From Dillenia suffruticosa (lineage: Eukaryota; Streptophyta; Magnoliopsida; Dilleniales; Dilleniaceae), in NCBI GenBank assembly GCA_033439265.1, contig JAVTVX010000017.1, positions 12,608,001 to 12,672,000 of the forward strand: DNA of 64,000 nt. Direction: 5' to 3'. Every line of letters begins with the position of its first letter. Positions within the stretch are counted from its first letter, which is position 1. A program made the translations under genes and the position numbers. The notes under the pieces are model-generated. The model saw nothing but the letters and a program-made list of their open reading frames with translations. It searched no databases and had not been told where the DNA came from. Below are positions 44,210 to 54,530 of this stretch, one piece after another.

Positions 44210-44790
44210 ATCTATCTAACACCATCAATTGAAACTCGACACATAACTATGTAAAGTGTTGCCAAGACAATATTGACCCAACTATAATATCGAGCACAGT
44301 CAAAATCTCATAGGAGTTCCAAATACATAAACTGTACCATAGGCCCAAATTTGTCCTTCAAAAGACAACCCAAAAGTTGCATAATATGGCTTTGTGCATG
44401 AAACTCCACTAATATCATATTTGACTCAGGAACCATAGGATATGAATCAAGAAAGTTCATGATCGCCTACAATTTAGGTCGATCTTTGTGAAAATCTTCT
44501 GGATTAGGATAGAAACACTGAAATTATGACATATCTCCTATCACTAAGCAATGGAACGACTCGAGTCTATCCTAATAACTACCTCTCCATCAATAGATAA
44601 ACCGAAACAGACTGAAATATCTTGTAATATAATCGTAGCCTCACTGACAAATAAATGGAAGATATGAGTCTCATATTTTCATCTCTCAACTAACGCCATA
44701 ATAAGCTCATGATCATATTGAATATGCCCACACATATACACTCTATAAAAATTCACTTGTAACCAAATCTCTTGAACTCTAATATCAAGT
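44210..44790 (-). pseudogene. Plant mobile domain (PMD) remnant
   Basis: The minus strand from about 44740 to 44580 reads YDHELIMALVER, stop, KYETHIFHLFVSEATIILQD and ISVCFGLSIDGEVV, matching the plant mobile domain pattern (DHALITALVERWRPETHTFHLP...E-TITLQDVA-LLGL-IDG). Two in-frame stops follow the block and one replaces the tryptophan after LVER. PMD occurs in MAIN/MAIL1 proteins and in some transposons. Here it sits 3' of the MULE transposase inside the same TIRs. Confidence 0.75.
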
Positions 44791-45099
44791 GGTCGAGCAG
44801 CCCAAACCACAATTTGAACGATGAGGGTTATCACTACTGATCTCTTATATAGATTGAGATCGATGTGTAGACTGTAAAATCAAAACACTAGGATCCTATA
44901 AGTCTGGGGTAAATGCCATCTAAGAGTAATCCATATTTATGATTATAAGAAAATTAAAGAACAAGCCATTATTAAAGATTCTCAAACAAAATAGTAATAT
45001 ACAATCCAATTAAGTACAAAAATATATAAAATACTCAAACATGATATCATGATCACATAAAACAATAAAGTTCTAAAAAGTACAAAAATACAACATAAT

Positions 45100-46953
45100 T
45101 GAAAACAATAATAATACAATATGACACAAGAACAAAATACACATAACATTTCAGCCTTGCCTTGCCCTCTCTTACAAGCGGGCCATGTTAGAGCAATGAT
45201 TGTAATTATGCTCGTATTCTCCACAAGTTTTGTAGTGCTGAATTCTTCATCTATCCATTTCATTATGAATTCACGTGCTACATGGTCATCTGGCTGATGG
45301 TTAAGGCATGAAACATTGTCCAACAAAGATAAAGGAGGAGGGTGCCAATAGTTTTTGTGTCAAAGAGGTTGGAATTCGCCACCAAAGGTAAGTAACATTG
45401 ATTGGTAACTATGAAGTTTGTCCACAAATGTCATAAACTCACGTCCCATATCCGCATAGACTCTCTACATGCAGGAACAAGGAAACTTGAATATAACGTA
45501 TTTTCCACAAGTACATGAAAAACATCCATGACTACCTATGGTTGTTTCCACTCCTACCGCCACGAAATCTAGTTATAATCTCATACTCTCTTCTAAATCT
45601 ATTAAATGCAATGTAATAGTGAGATTTTGATTTCTTCTCATATTTAACCAATTTTTCCTAATGTTGGCATACATTGTCTTATTTGAAATTGTTATCTACT
45701 TTATCTTGATTTTTTTGGAAAAAATGAATCATGTGGTGCAATATTGTTTGCACGCATATAGTTATTGGTAGATTTCTTGCACTTTCAACACACCATTAAA
45801 TGACTCCGACCGATTGGTGGTTATGTTCTTATATCTGTATCACCCTATTATAACACAAGATCCATTTGTTGAGAGCAATTTTCATCAACCACTTATATGC
45901 AGGCTTACTCAACTTTTTGATATGACTCATCAGAGTATCAAATTTTTTAATTTGTCTTTATTCAGCTGCCTTATGCATTAACTCCGTCAGTAACTTATTC
46001 TTGAACCTTTGGTTGAAATCAACCTCAAATGCCGCAAACAAAGTCTATAATACACAAATAATGGTTAGAGATTACAATTCCTCTCTATGACTTGCATTAT
46101 ATCGGAAACCCCTATCCTATATCAAGCACAGTTTATATCGATCACCAATAATGTGTACCTCATAGACAATATCAAAGCACAAATGAAGATTATGATTAGC
46201 CACATTAGTTCCAACAACAATAAGAATTTTTTTCATATATCTCTCATATTGAAATATCTCATCAGTACTAATCACTGACTTACAATGCCTAAATCATCAA
46301 TGTATAGTTTGAAGGACCAGAAAATTAAGTGGAAAACCCTATCACCAGATCTCAATACTTCACTAAACCTCCGGTCAACAACAATTTCGAGATTATTCAA
46401 CTGCAAGCAACCATAAGTTGGGGCAATAATGTGTAAAAAATCTCCCAATTACCATACACAATTTCTATAAAATTTTGACGATAAGCAGTCAAGGCATAAC
46501 TAATTCATGAGGAGCAGTTTCGGGATTACTTTATTAAACCCTATCATTAGACCCTAATACTTAACTATATCTCCAATCAATAACAATTCCAAAATTATCC
46601 ATTTGTGATAGGTATAATTGATTTATGAGGAGCAGTTAAGGCAATATTATCTGAAATGAATGCCCCATATTGTGGCCACTCATCTCCATGATTCCTACTT
46701 GTCAATATGTTTGTATAAAATCCAAAATTTGTCACTCCCTCAAAATTAGCCATCATGTCAAGACAACTTTGAATCCCAAATGAGCTACCTGGATGTTTGA
46801 CTCATTTTCTACCATGGGTGGACTAACATATGCACTCATAATTGGTTCTTGCTCTAAGAAAAGTTCAACTAATGTCAAACCCATAATATATTTTGGAAGT
46901 GGCAATATCTCTGAAAAAAATTCATTATCCTTTACCGATAATACACAATACAA
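45100..46953 (-). pseudogene. MULE transposase remnant
   Basis: The minus strand carries, in shifting frames, a CLRHL block (about 45990), NITTNRSESFNGVLK (about 45830) and a SWIM-type zinc finger CTCGKYVIFKFPCSCMQRVY (about 45500-45450; the usual C-x-C...C-x-H, here with a cysteine at the last ligand), followed by ALTWPACKRGQG at about 45190-45155. This is the order of MULE transposases. Numerous stops make it non-functional, and the DDE residues cannot be placed with confidence. Confidence 0.7.
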
Positions 46954-48147
46954 AAGAGATTGATAAAATCAAAGTAGATATCTACATGATACATTTAGCT
47001 TAAATTGTCTAAAATCAATTCCATTTCTACGATACAACATATTTATACACTCCTACCATTGAATATTGTTTACCAACCACAGGGCCCTACACTATATGGA
47101 TACTCATTTTTAGGTTTATCAATTTTATCCCCTAATAAACCACCAGTCTCACACGGTTATCATATATCTTCTTTTTTTCTATCAATTACAACAATAACCA
47201 ATGAAAATTAACAATTTTAACACTCACTATAACATACAATTACAATCTTAAATTCAGAATGAAAAAACAATGTTCAAAGTATATAGACAACACCAAGAGA
47301 ATGCATAACAAGTTCAAACAATTACAATTTTTTGATATCATCAATGTTCTTTTTTTTCATTTCTGTTCAAACATTCATAACAATTATTTTTTTTGTTAAA
47401 AACCACGAGCAAACAACATGAACATCAACATTGATCGGCAAACAGCATGAACATTCATAACAATGATTGTAATCGATAGAAACCATGAGTTTCACCAGGA
47501 ATATTATGAACATAAGCATTCATACAATTACAATTTTTTTTCTTTTCAAATATTCATAATATTGCAATCTTAAAAACCCTAAGCAACAGCATGAACATCA
47601 AAGTTTCAACAAATTTTTTTTGTTCTTTTATTTTTTTGTTCTTTTTTTTTTCAGCATGAACAACAAGAGAAGAAAACCCTAAATTGTTGAAAGAAAAAGC
47701 ATGAAGAAACAACATGAACATCAATAGTGATTGGTAGATTCAATGAACAAGAGAAGGAAAAAAAAAGCAACACAATTTGCAGAAAAAACTTCAATCTGAG
47801 AACAAGAGATTAAAAACAAGAAAGGAGCATCAAGATGGAGGCGGAAGGAATAGATTCGAAAAAGCATATTCGCACAAAAAAAGGAATGAAGAACTCTAGT
47901 ATCTTTTATAGAAGCAGAAAAAGCAAAAAAAAAAAAGAATAAAGATCTTACCAAATTGTCATTTTGAAGAAAAACGGTGGAGAAATTGAAGCCAAATAAA
48001 CACAATCTATGCTCTTGAGACTTAGGGTTCCATCGCTTAAATGAGAGACTAAAGGTTTTTTTAGGATTCTGTTAGTAGAGAAAGAATAAGAGGGAGGTGA
48101 AAGGAGAAAATGAGAAGGGAGTTAGGGTTTTGTAACTCTAACTCGAT

Positions 48148-48326
48148 GATGTTGCCGTCCTTGAGCGTGACAGTGGTGTCATGGTCTTGGACCGCGATAT
48201 CAATTTTTTTTTAAATCGTGTTATGAACAATGGATGTCACATTATGCAAGTGCAACAACTATTTTTTTAGGAAAAATGCTATTTAAATAATTTTGATTGC
48301 AAAATATATTATTTCGATAAAAAACC
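48148..48326 (-). repeat. MULE right terminal inverted repeat
   Basis: The inverted partner of 42757-42946. Its outer end on the minus strand reads GGTTTTTTATCGAAATAATA, a typical MULE terminus. Confidence 0.75.
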
Positions 48327-48730
48327 CGTTCGAAAGAGGGAACTAGTAAAACCGAACTAAAGAGTACATTGGTTAGGTAGGGCTGATTTCAAACCATACT
48401 GTCCGTTGATATGTACGAGCAACCCCTGGTTGGACCGTAAGATTGGTTAAATTTATTTTTATAAGAACAATTTATGATAAAATCAAAAAGGTAATGAAAT
48501 AAAAGAAAAAAAATAGAATTTAAATTGATGCTCCTCAACCAATATTGTAACTTCCACCCACAAATTTTGTGAAAATACTGTAATTATCCTTGGAAAAGAA
48601 TACGATAATTTTTCATTAACTTGTTAGTTAAAAGAATTAATGAAAAAATTGTTGGTTTTGATCCGCTTTTAAATTTAATCAATTGAGCAATATATACATA
48701 AATACATAAAGAGAGAGGGAGAGAGATTTT
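48327..48730. other. Spacer between MULE and RTE tail
   Basis: About 400 bp of AT-rich DNA with no recognisable gene or repeat boundary. Confidence 0.5.
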
Positions 48731-48734
48731 CTAT

Positions 48735-49250
48735 GCAACAATAATAAAACAAGTTTTAAATCCAATAATTTGGAATCGACCATTTGAAAAAAAAATTATG
48801 ATTAAAAAGAAAAATAGAATAAATAAATCATAAATACAAAAATATAAAAGAGAATAAAAATAAAATTTTAAAAAAAGTAAAAGTAAAATAAATCCATAAA
48901 TATATATATCCAAAATATATTAATTTAATTTGTGCGGATTCTTCTATACCACTCATTTCTATCCAAAATCATATTCTCGTCTAAATCCTTAATTATCATA
49001 TCTTTACTAATAACTTGCATCCAAATTTTTAGCAATTTACCTATACGTTTCACTAAATCTCTCGTATTTATGTTTTCGGTTCTCCTAACCGGTGTGTTTT
49101 TGGATTTTCTTTGCACATGTACAAACTATCTCAAACAACTTTCTCGCATCTTATCCACAATTGAGTTAACTCCCAACTTATATAAAAATAATACAATAGT
49201 ACTTATATTTTAGTCTTTTGTTACTCCTAATTTCTTACATATTTATATTT
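48735..49250 (-). mobile_element. RTE-clade LINE, 3' end only
   Basis: The third RTE copy. The minus strand has NTPVRRTENINTRDLVKRIG and IWMQVISKDMIIKDLDENMI, then DRNEWYRRIRTN, the very C-terminal block of RTE polyproteins. It is followed by the shared 3' sequence near AAATGGTCGATTCC and a short degenerate TTG tail at about 48735-48745. It is about 0.5 kb, strongly 5'-truncated, and similar to 28780-29250. Confidence 0.8.
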
Positions 49251-49667
49251 TGTCTATATGTGAATCATATTTTATGTAAGATTTAATTTATATCGACATA
49301 TGTATATCGCGTTTTCAACCCACGATATTTCTGGGTTATCTAACAAATTTTTATCCCTAGCATTGTTTTAGAATTTTTTTTTTTTTTTAATTTTGAGGTT
49401 GAATCTTTAAGGAAATGCCAATTAATATTATGTGCCCATTAATTATGCTTTTTCTTATGCAACTAAATTGCCCAAAAGAGAACAGTGTTACTAAAATATT
49501 CTTTCCCCTCTAATATTTTTCCCTTAATTTTTTTAGGAATTAGTCTACTTAAGCCCCCTGTGGCTGCACGGATGAGACTTAAACCTTTATGTGGTTTCAA
49601 AATTGCCTCTTTGCTCCTTGTGCTTGCAATTTCTGCCACAATCCCCTCCATTACCATTTTGGTTTCC

Positions 49668-50255
49668 TGTTGCTTGCTTAGTTTTGGTTTTCCATTACTT
49701 GTGGCATGTGCAAGTCACGTTCTCTCTCTATCTCTCTCTTTCTCTTGTGATGGATTCTTTACTGGAAATAGACCTCTTCGGATGATGAAGAAGAAAACAA
49801 CATCAAAATTAACGGTACAAGCTTCTTCATCCCTTTTCTATTCCTTCCCAGAATCACCTACTCACCCCTACAGGAATTCCCTTTTATTAGGTCCCTTGAT
49901 TTTGATAGGAAATAAGATGAATGAGAGTTTATTCAAGAATTGCTGAAGAAGATTCAAGAGGACAAAGGAAAGAGTTGCAAGAAGAGAGAAATTAAGAAAG
50001 AAAGAGAGAGAGAGAGAGAGAGTCATTGAAATTTGTTATTTCAGTTAGTCTTAATACATCTGAGCATTTATAGGCAAGATAACTAAGTGTTCCTTGAATA
50101 CAAGTTTCTTGCACTTGGTCTCTACATGATACACAACTCAATGAAATGCAACTTCACATATGCAACCGTTTTTGACTGCTCGTGTTTTTGTCTTCTACTT
50201 TTTTAACTGCTCCAGTGCCTGCCATTTCTAGCTGATTTCTACTTCTGCTGCAACA
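49668..50255 (-). repeat. 3' LTR of a minus-strand Ty3/gypsy element (lower edge tentative)
   Basis: On the minus strand a polypurine tract (AAAAGGGGAGGAAG, 50256-50269) is followed by TGTTGC at 50255, an LTR start. A TATA-like CCTATAAATGC (about 50070-50080) and a CT-rich tract (50005-50025) follow, typical LTR promoter and leader parts. The lower edge at 49668 is inferred only from a matching GCAACA end, and no second LTR exists in the window. Confidence 0.55.
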
Positions 50256-50269
50256 CTTCCTCCCCTTTT

Positions 50270-50930
50270 AGATTGTACTTGCCCTCAAGTACAAAATGTG
50301 GGAACACACAGAATATCATATAAAAGTTCTTAAGTAGCCTCTTCTAGTGATGTACTGGGCCATTGGATTAACACTTCAAATGCTGCTTGATTGCCACGTT
50401 TGGCTATCCTTCTCTCCAATATAGCTACTGGTTCTGGTGTTAGATGCTCAGATGTAGAGAAGATTGGTAATGGCTTAGGAGGGTTAGAAAGTGGAACAGG
50501 TCCATAGTAAGGCTTCAATTGTGATACATGGAAGGTTAGATGTACAGTTGCATGTGGAGGAAATTGTAGTGTGTATGCAACAGGACTCACCTTGACTAAT
50601 ATCTGGTATGGACCATAGTACTTCGAAGACATCTTGTGGATATGGCCATGTGACGGAGAAAGTTTTCTATATAGTTGTATCTTGAGGAAAACTTAATCTC
50701 CTGCAAATTGCCTATTTGTTCTTTTGTCTGCATGAAGTTTCTTCCTATCCTATGCTTTATGAGATTATCATTGATGATACACATTGCATTCTCTCCGCAT
50801 GTTCAACTGGACTGTCCCATGACAAGTATGGTAAATGCAGTGATGGCTTATAGCCATATAGGGCTTCAAAAGGACTGATCTATAATGGTGTGTGGAAGGT
50901 TGTACTGCACAAAAATTCAGCCATACGTTG
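50270..50930 (-). pseudogene. Ty3/gypsy chromovirus integrase C-terminus and chromodomain fragment
   Basis: Minus-strand stretches read an integrase tail (KHRIGRNFMQTKEQIGNLQEI at about 50750, then KYYGPYQILVKVSPVAYTLQ at 50620) and AILERRIAKRGNQAAFEVLI with QWPSTSLEEATW-like chromodomain ending at about 50330. Chromodomains in this position mark chromoviruses. The piece is cut off at about 50930 and its upstream part is frameshifted. The polypurine tract and LTR follow in the correct order. Confidence 0.8.
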
Positions 50931-51039
50931 TACTATACCAAAATATAATTATATGTATTTTAAAATTTTGAAATAATAAAGAAATCAGTAAATGAACTAG
51001 TGATCCAACAGTTCAATCGTTGATCTATAAATTTCAAGA

Positions 51040-51535
51040 TGTACAAGTCAATACATGGGTTGGGTTTAATAACTATGATTTGTGGCTAAATTTAATCACA
51101 GATTTCAGTATTTGTGGCTAAATTTATTTATGGATTTTAGAATTTGTGACTAATCTCTGACTAAATTTATTCACGACTACTAAAATTCGTGACTAAATTT
51201 AGTTACAAATTCTGTTATTTATGACTAATTTAACCACGGATCTTGATATTCATGACTAATTTTAGCCATAGATTTGAAAATTCATAACTAAATTTAACCA
51301 TCAATGATAATATTTGTCGCTAAATTTAATTATGAATTTTTTATTCATCGTTAATTGAGCTATGATGAATCCCTAACATTTCGTCACTAAATGTTTGCGA
51401 CGCGTATTTAGTGACAAAAAACTTTTTGTTGTTAATTCCATGACTAGACAATTTAGTGACAAATTTTTTTAAAAAATTTCCATTACTAAATCCGACATAA
51501 AAATTGTGTGTTTTTTTTTTTGTTGATAGCGTATG
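51040..51535. repeat. Degenerate array of GTGACTAAATTTA units
   Basis: About ten imperfect units of roughly 40-45 bp, each with a TTTGTGGCTAAATTTA or TTCGTGACTAAATTTA core and a following A/T stretch, often ending in CACGGATTT. Such arrays are typical of CACTA subterminal regions, but the array lies just outside the CACTA element that starts at 51588, so it may belong to a second, older element. Confidence 0.6.
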
Positions 51536-51836
51536 GTTTATGGTGACTTATTTGCATCAACAATTTTAATACCTAGATTGGACCCAACACTACTAGAAAG
51601 CACGACATTAGCGACGGAAATTTCCATCGCTGATAGTTAAAAATCCGTTGCTAAAAACGACCTTGCTAATTTTTTCCGACAGAATTTTATCCGTCACTGA
51701 TATCAGTAATAGATTAGCGATAGAAATTTTCCGTAACTAAAAATATCCGTCGCAAATTTTTGTCGTTGATAAAAAAATTTTTTAAAAGATTGGCGATGGA
51801 AAAATTTTTTGTCGCTGATAATGAATTATTAGTGAC

Positions 51837-53298
51837 TGATAGGCTTAAATAAGTGTAATATTTGCGATTGATTTTGTATTATTTTTGAATAAATATTACA
51901 CTAATATTTATGTTTTGTGACATTTGATTTAGGAGGAGACTTATTTTGGAAAATGAAGAAAAATTAGCTAAATTGGAGCAATTTTGTAAAGTATGAAAAA
52001 TTGGACAGCAATGCTCTTTCATTAGCACGTGGGCACGTGGATTTCAAGAGGCAAGCAAAAGGTTTTGAAGATTTACTGCAGTAAAAACTTTCTTTCCTAA
52101 TTACACATTCAAGAGGAAATTGGAGTGGACTTGGAATATTGAAAATATTGAAGAATTTTATTCCATTCCTAATATTTAGGAAAAGAAATTTTTAAAGTTG
52201 TAAATTTGTTAGATATTATGTTTTAGAAATTTTACTTTTTACTTTATTTTTATTTAGTAGTTATTAGGGTTAGAAATATTTACTTTTTACAAATAGGAAA
52301 AATCCTATATTTTTTAGGGTTTCTACTCCTATATATATATAGGAGTATTCCATATTTTTTGGAAGAGAACCTTGGAGGAGGCAGCCGGGCAGCCCCTTGG
52401 GGGCAGCACTATTCACGTCTACAGTACAGCCGGCAGCTATTGTCCATGTAATCCAACATCTTCTTTTCATTTTTTATTTAATTTGTGAGTTTTTCTTTTT
52501 ATTATGTTTTGTCTTTAATTTATTTTTCTAGTCAAAGGATTATTGAAGTCTTGATGAATAATGATTGTGAGATCTAAATAATCTTATTTGCTTGATATTT
52601 GTGGGTATTTATTTAATCTCTATACTTAGTATTTATGATTGTTTTGGGATTGTTAAATAGAGGTCTATGTTTAATAACCCTAGAATAGTCTACAACTATT
52701 TAAAAATAGCAAGGTTTGTGTATTTTTAATGGAGTGGTAATTGACATAATTTTATGGTCTCGCAAGCGGTAGGATTTATGTCAAGAAATTAGGTAATCTA
52801 ATTTAAATAAATTCATGTTGGAATTTACTGATTAGAATTGGGTCTCTCTAGATCGTAATGCTGTCGGAACATTAAATCCAACGAGGGTCTCTTGGGTTGT
52901 CTTTCGATTAGAGAAGTAATTAACGATGGTATCTTGATTACCGAAAAAGTACGGAGAGATTGTTCGTTTCGTGGTACTTAGCGGCTATAACCAATTTATT
53001 CACATAATATCGAGTAATTTTTGTATCGATGATCAATCAAATACATCAAGATGGAAATAACTCCTTTGGCTAGGTTTTCTCTCATTGATATCCATTCTTT
53101 TAATTGGCATTATTTAGTTGTTTTATTTTAGTTAATTTATTTATTTTTGTTAGATTTAGATCATCTCTCAAACCCCCCATATTTTCATTTTCCTTGAAAG
53201 AGATAAATCTACCGTTCCCTGTGGATTCGACCCTGCTCACCCTAGACTCATCTTAGTGAAGTAGGTAATTTTATTTTTGGTTGTTTGACGACACACCA
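51837..53298 (+). repeat. 5' LTR of the nested gypsy element
   Basis: A 1462-bp LTR, TGATAGGCTTAAATAAG...GACGACACACCA. It has a TATATATATA stretch at about 52332-52342 and is nearly identical to the 3' LTR. A minus-strand open frame at 52270-52470 recurs in the other LTR and reads like non-coding LTR sequence. Confidence 0.95.
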
Positions 53299-53303
53299 AA
53301 TTT

Positions 53304-53320
53304 TGGCGCCGTTGCCGGGA
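53304..53320 (+). other. Gypsy primer-binding site
   Basis: TGGCGCCGTTGCCGGGA lies 5 nt after the 5' LTR. This sequence is the classic primer-binding site of plant Athila/Tat-like gypsy elements and supports the classification. Confidence 0.9.
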
Positions 53321-53444
53321 ACGGTGTTAAGTGATTTATTTCTTTTAAGTTTTCTTTCCTTTTTATTTTTGGGACTAATATTTGCAGTGAATTTATTGAA
53401 AGTTTGTCAACGACATTGAAGAGAAGGATTTTAAACATTCGGAC

Positions 53445-54530
53445 ATGGCTAGTCAAAAGACTTTAAGGGAGTTGTTATTTCCTGATTTTAATGAACATGC
53501 TTTTTGCAGTGATTTTTCTAATATTGAGACTCCCCATCAATTTGGAATATGGCAAGATGTTCCAACAAGAGTCAATAAGGTGAGTAGTTCTTCTCTTGAA
53601 CATAAAATAGATTCCCTAATTTCTATTGTGGAAAGATTTGTTGTAGGACAAATCCAACAAGTGAAAGCATGTGGTATTTGCTCGAACATGGGGCATCCAA
53701 CCGATAAGTGTCCCATTCTTTATAATGATCCATATTCGAACCCCTACAACCAAGGATAGTTGGATCAACCAAACTTCAGTTATGGAAATTGGCCACAAGA
53801 GTTCCAACAACGACCACAATACCGACCACAATTTCAATCTCAGCAACCCTCTTCAAATCAAGGTACGTCTTTAGAAGAAATTGTTAAAAGTTTGGCTAAC
53901 AGCACTCAATTGTTTCAACAGGAAACCCAACGGTTACAACAGGAAAATCAACGATTTCAACTAGAGACAAGAATCAGCATCCAAAACTTGAAAAATCAGG
54001 TGTCGCAACTGGCAACGACCATAAGTCGAATGGAGAAAAATAATGGGAAGCTAACCTCTCAAGTAGAGATCGACCTGGAAAAAAATGTGAGTGTTATGGT
54101 GGTCAAGAATGAAGGGAAACTGCAGGACAACTCATCGACAACTGAAGGAGATAAAGAGGCCGAACAAACCAAAGTATCAATATTAAATGAATCGGCCACG
54201 AAGGTAAGTGAGGAACTGAACAACTCAAATTTGAAACTAACTATCTCTTCTCCTTTTCCTGGTAGGTTGGTATATTCCGAGGAACAAGATGATGAGAAGG
54301 AGATGGACTTCATTGTTCATGACTCTTTTGTGCAAAATAAATTGAATTTTGTGATTGAAGAGAATTTTACAAATAATTTTGCACAATGGGATAAATTTTT
54401 TCAAGACAAACTCTCATATCGAAAACAATTTATGGTAGGCCAAAAAGTCATTTATTTCAATTCAAGATTGAAATTCATGCCAGGCAAGTTAAAGTCAAAA
54501 TGGACCGGACCGATGTTTGAGCGAGGTTGA
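53445..54530 (+). pseudogene. Fused mini-gag and integrase C-terminus frame with one stop
   Basis: A single 361-codon frame with an in-frame TAG at 53757-53759. In order: a gag N-terminus (MASQKTLRELLFPDFN), a jump past the normal retrotrans_gag core to the pre-knuckle segment (VNKVSSSSLEHKIDSL), a CCHC knuckle CGICSNMGHPTDKC (CX2CX4HX4C), a Gln-rich coiled coil (EETQRLQQENQRF region, about codons 155-200), an acidic linker, and an integrase C-terminus (QFMVGQKVIYFNSRLKFMPG, then KLKSKWTGPM). The intervening gag core, protease, RT, RNase H and integrase core are gone, yet frame continues across the junctions. The TAG probably replaces a TGG. Confidence 0.85.

Larger units (their letters stand above)
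42757..48326 (-). mobile_element. Mutator-like element (MULE) with transposase and plant mobile domain
   Basis: A 5.6-kb DNA transposon bounded by long terminal inverted repeats (42757-42946 and 48148-48326), the right copy reading GGTTTTTTATCGAAATAATA inward. On the minus strand, from right to left, it has an N-terminal region (46953-46753), a decayed MULE transposase core with TTNRSESFNGVLK (about 45830), a SWIM zinc finger CTCGKYVIFKFPCSC (about 45500), and a plant mobile domain (44780-44540). Stops and frameshifts are frequent. No 9-bp target duplication is evident, so the element is old and dead. Long TIRs plus MULE transposase plus PMD is a known plant transposon combination. Confidence 0.8.

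Noticed and set aside
49485-49946. 153-codon plus-strand frame with hydrophobic segments
   Set aside because: It overlaps the antisense strand of the gypsy LTR and has no recognisable domain. Composition alone explains the hydrophobicity.
52270-52470. 66-codon minus-strand frame repeated at 57111-57299
   Set aside because: It repeats only because both LTRs of the gypsy element carry it. It lies in the LTR promoter region and is not a conserved protein.
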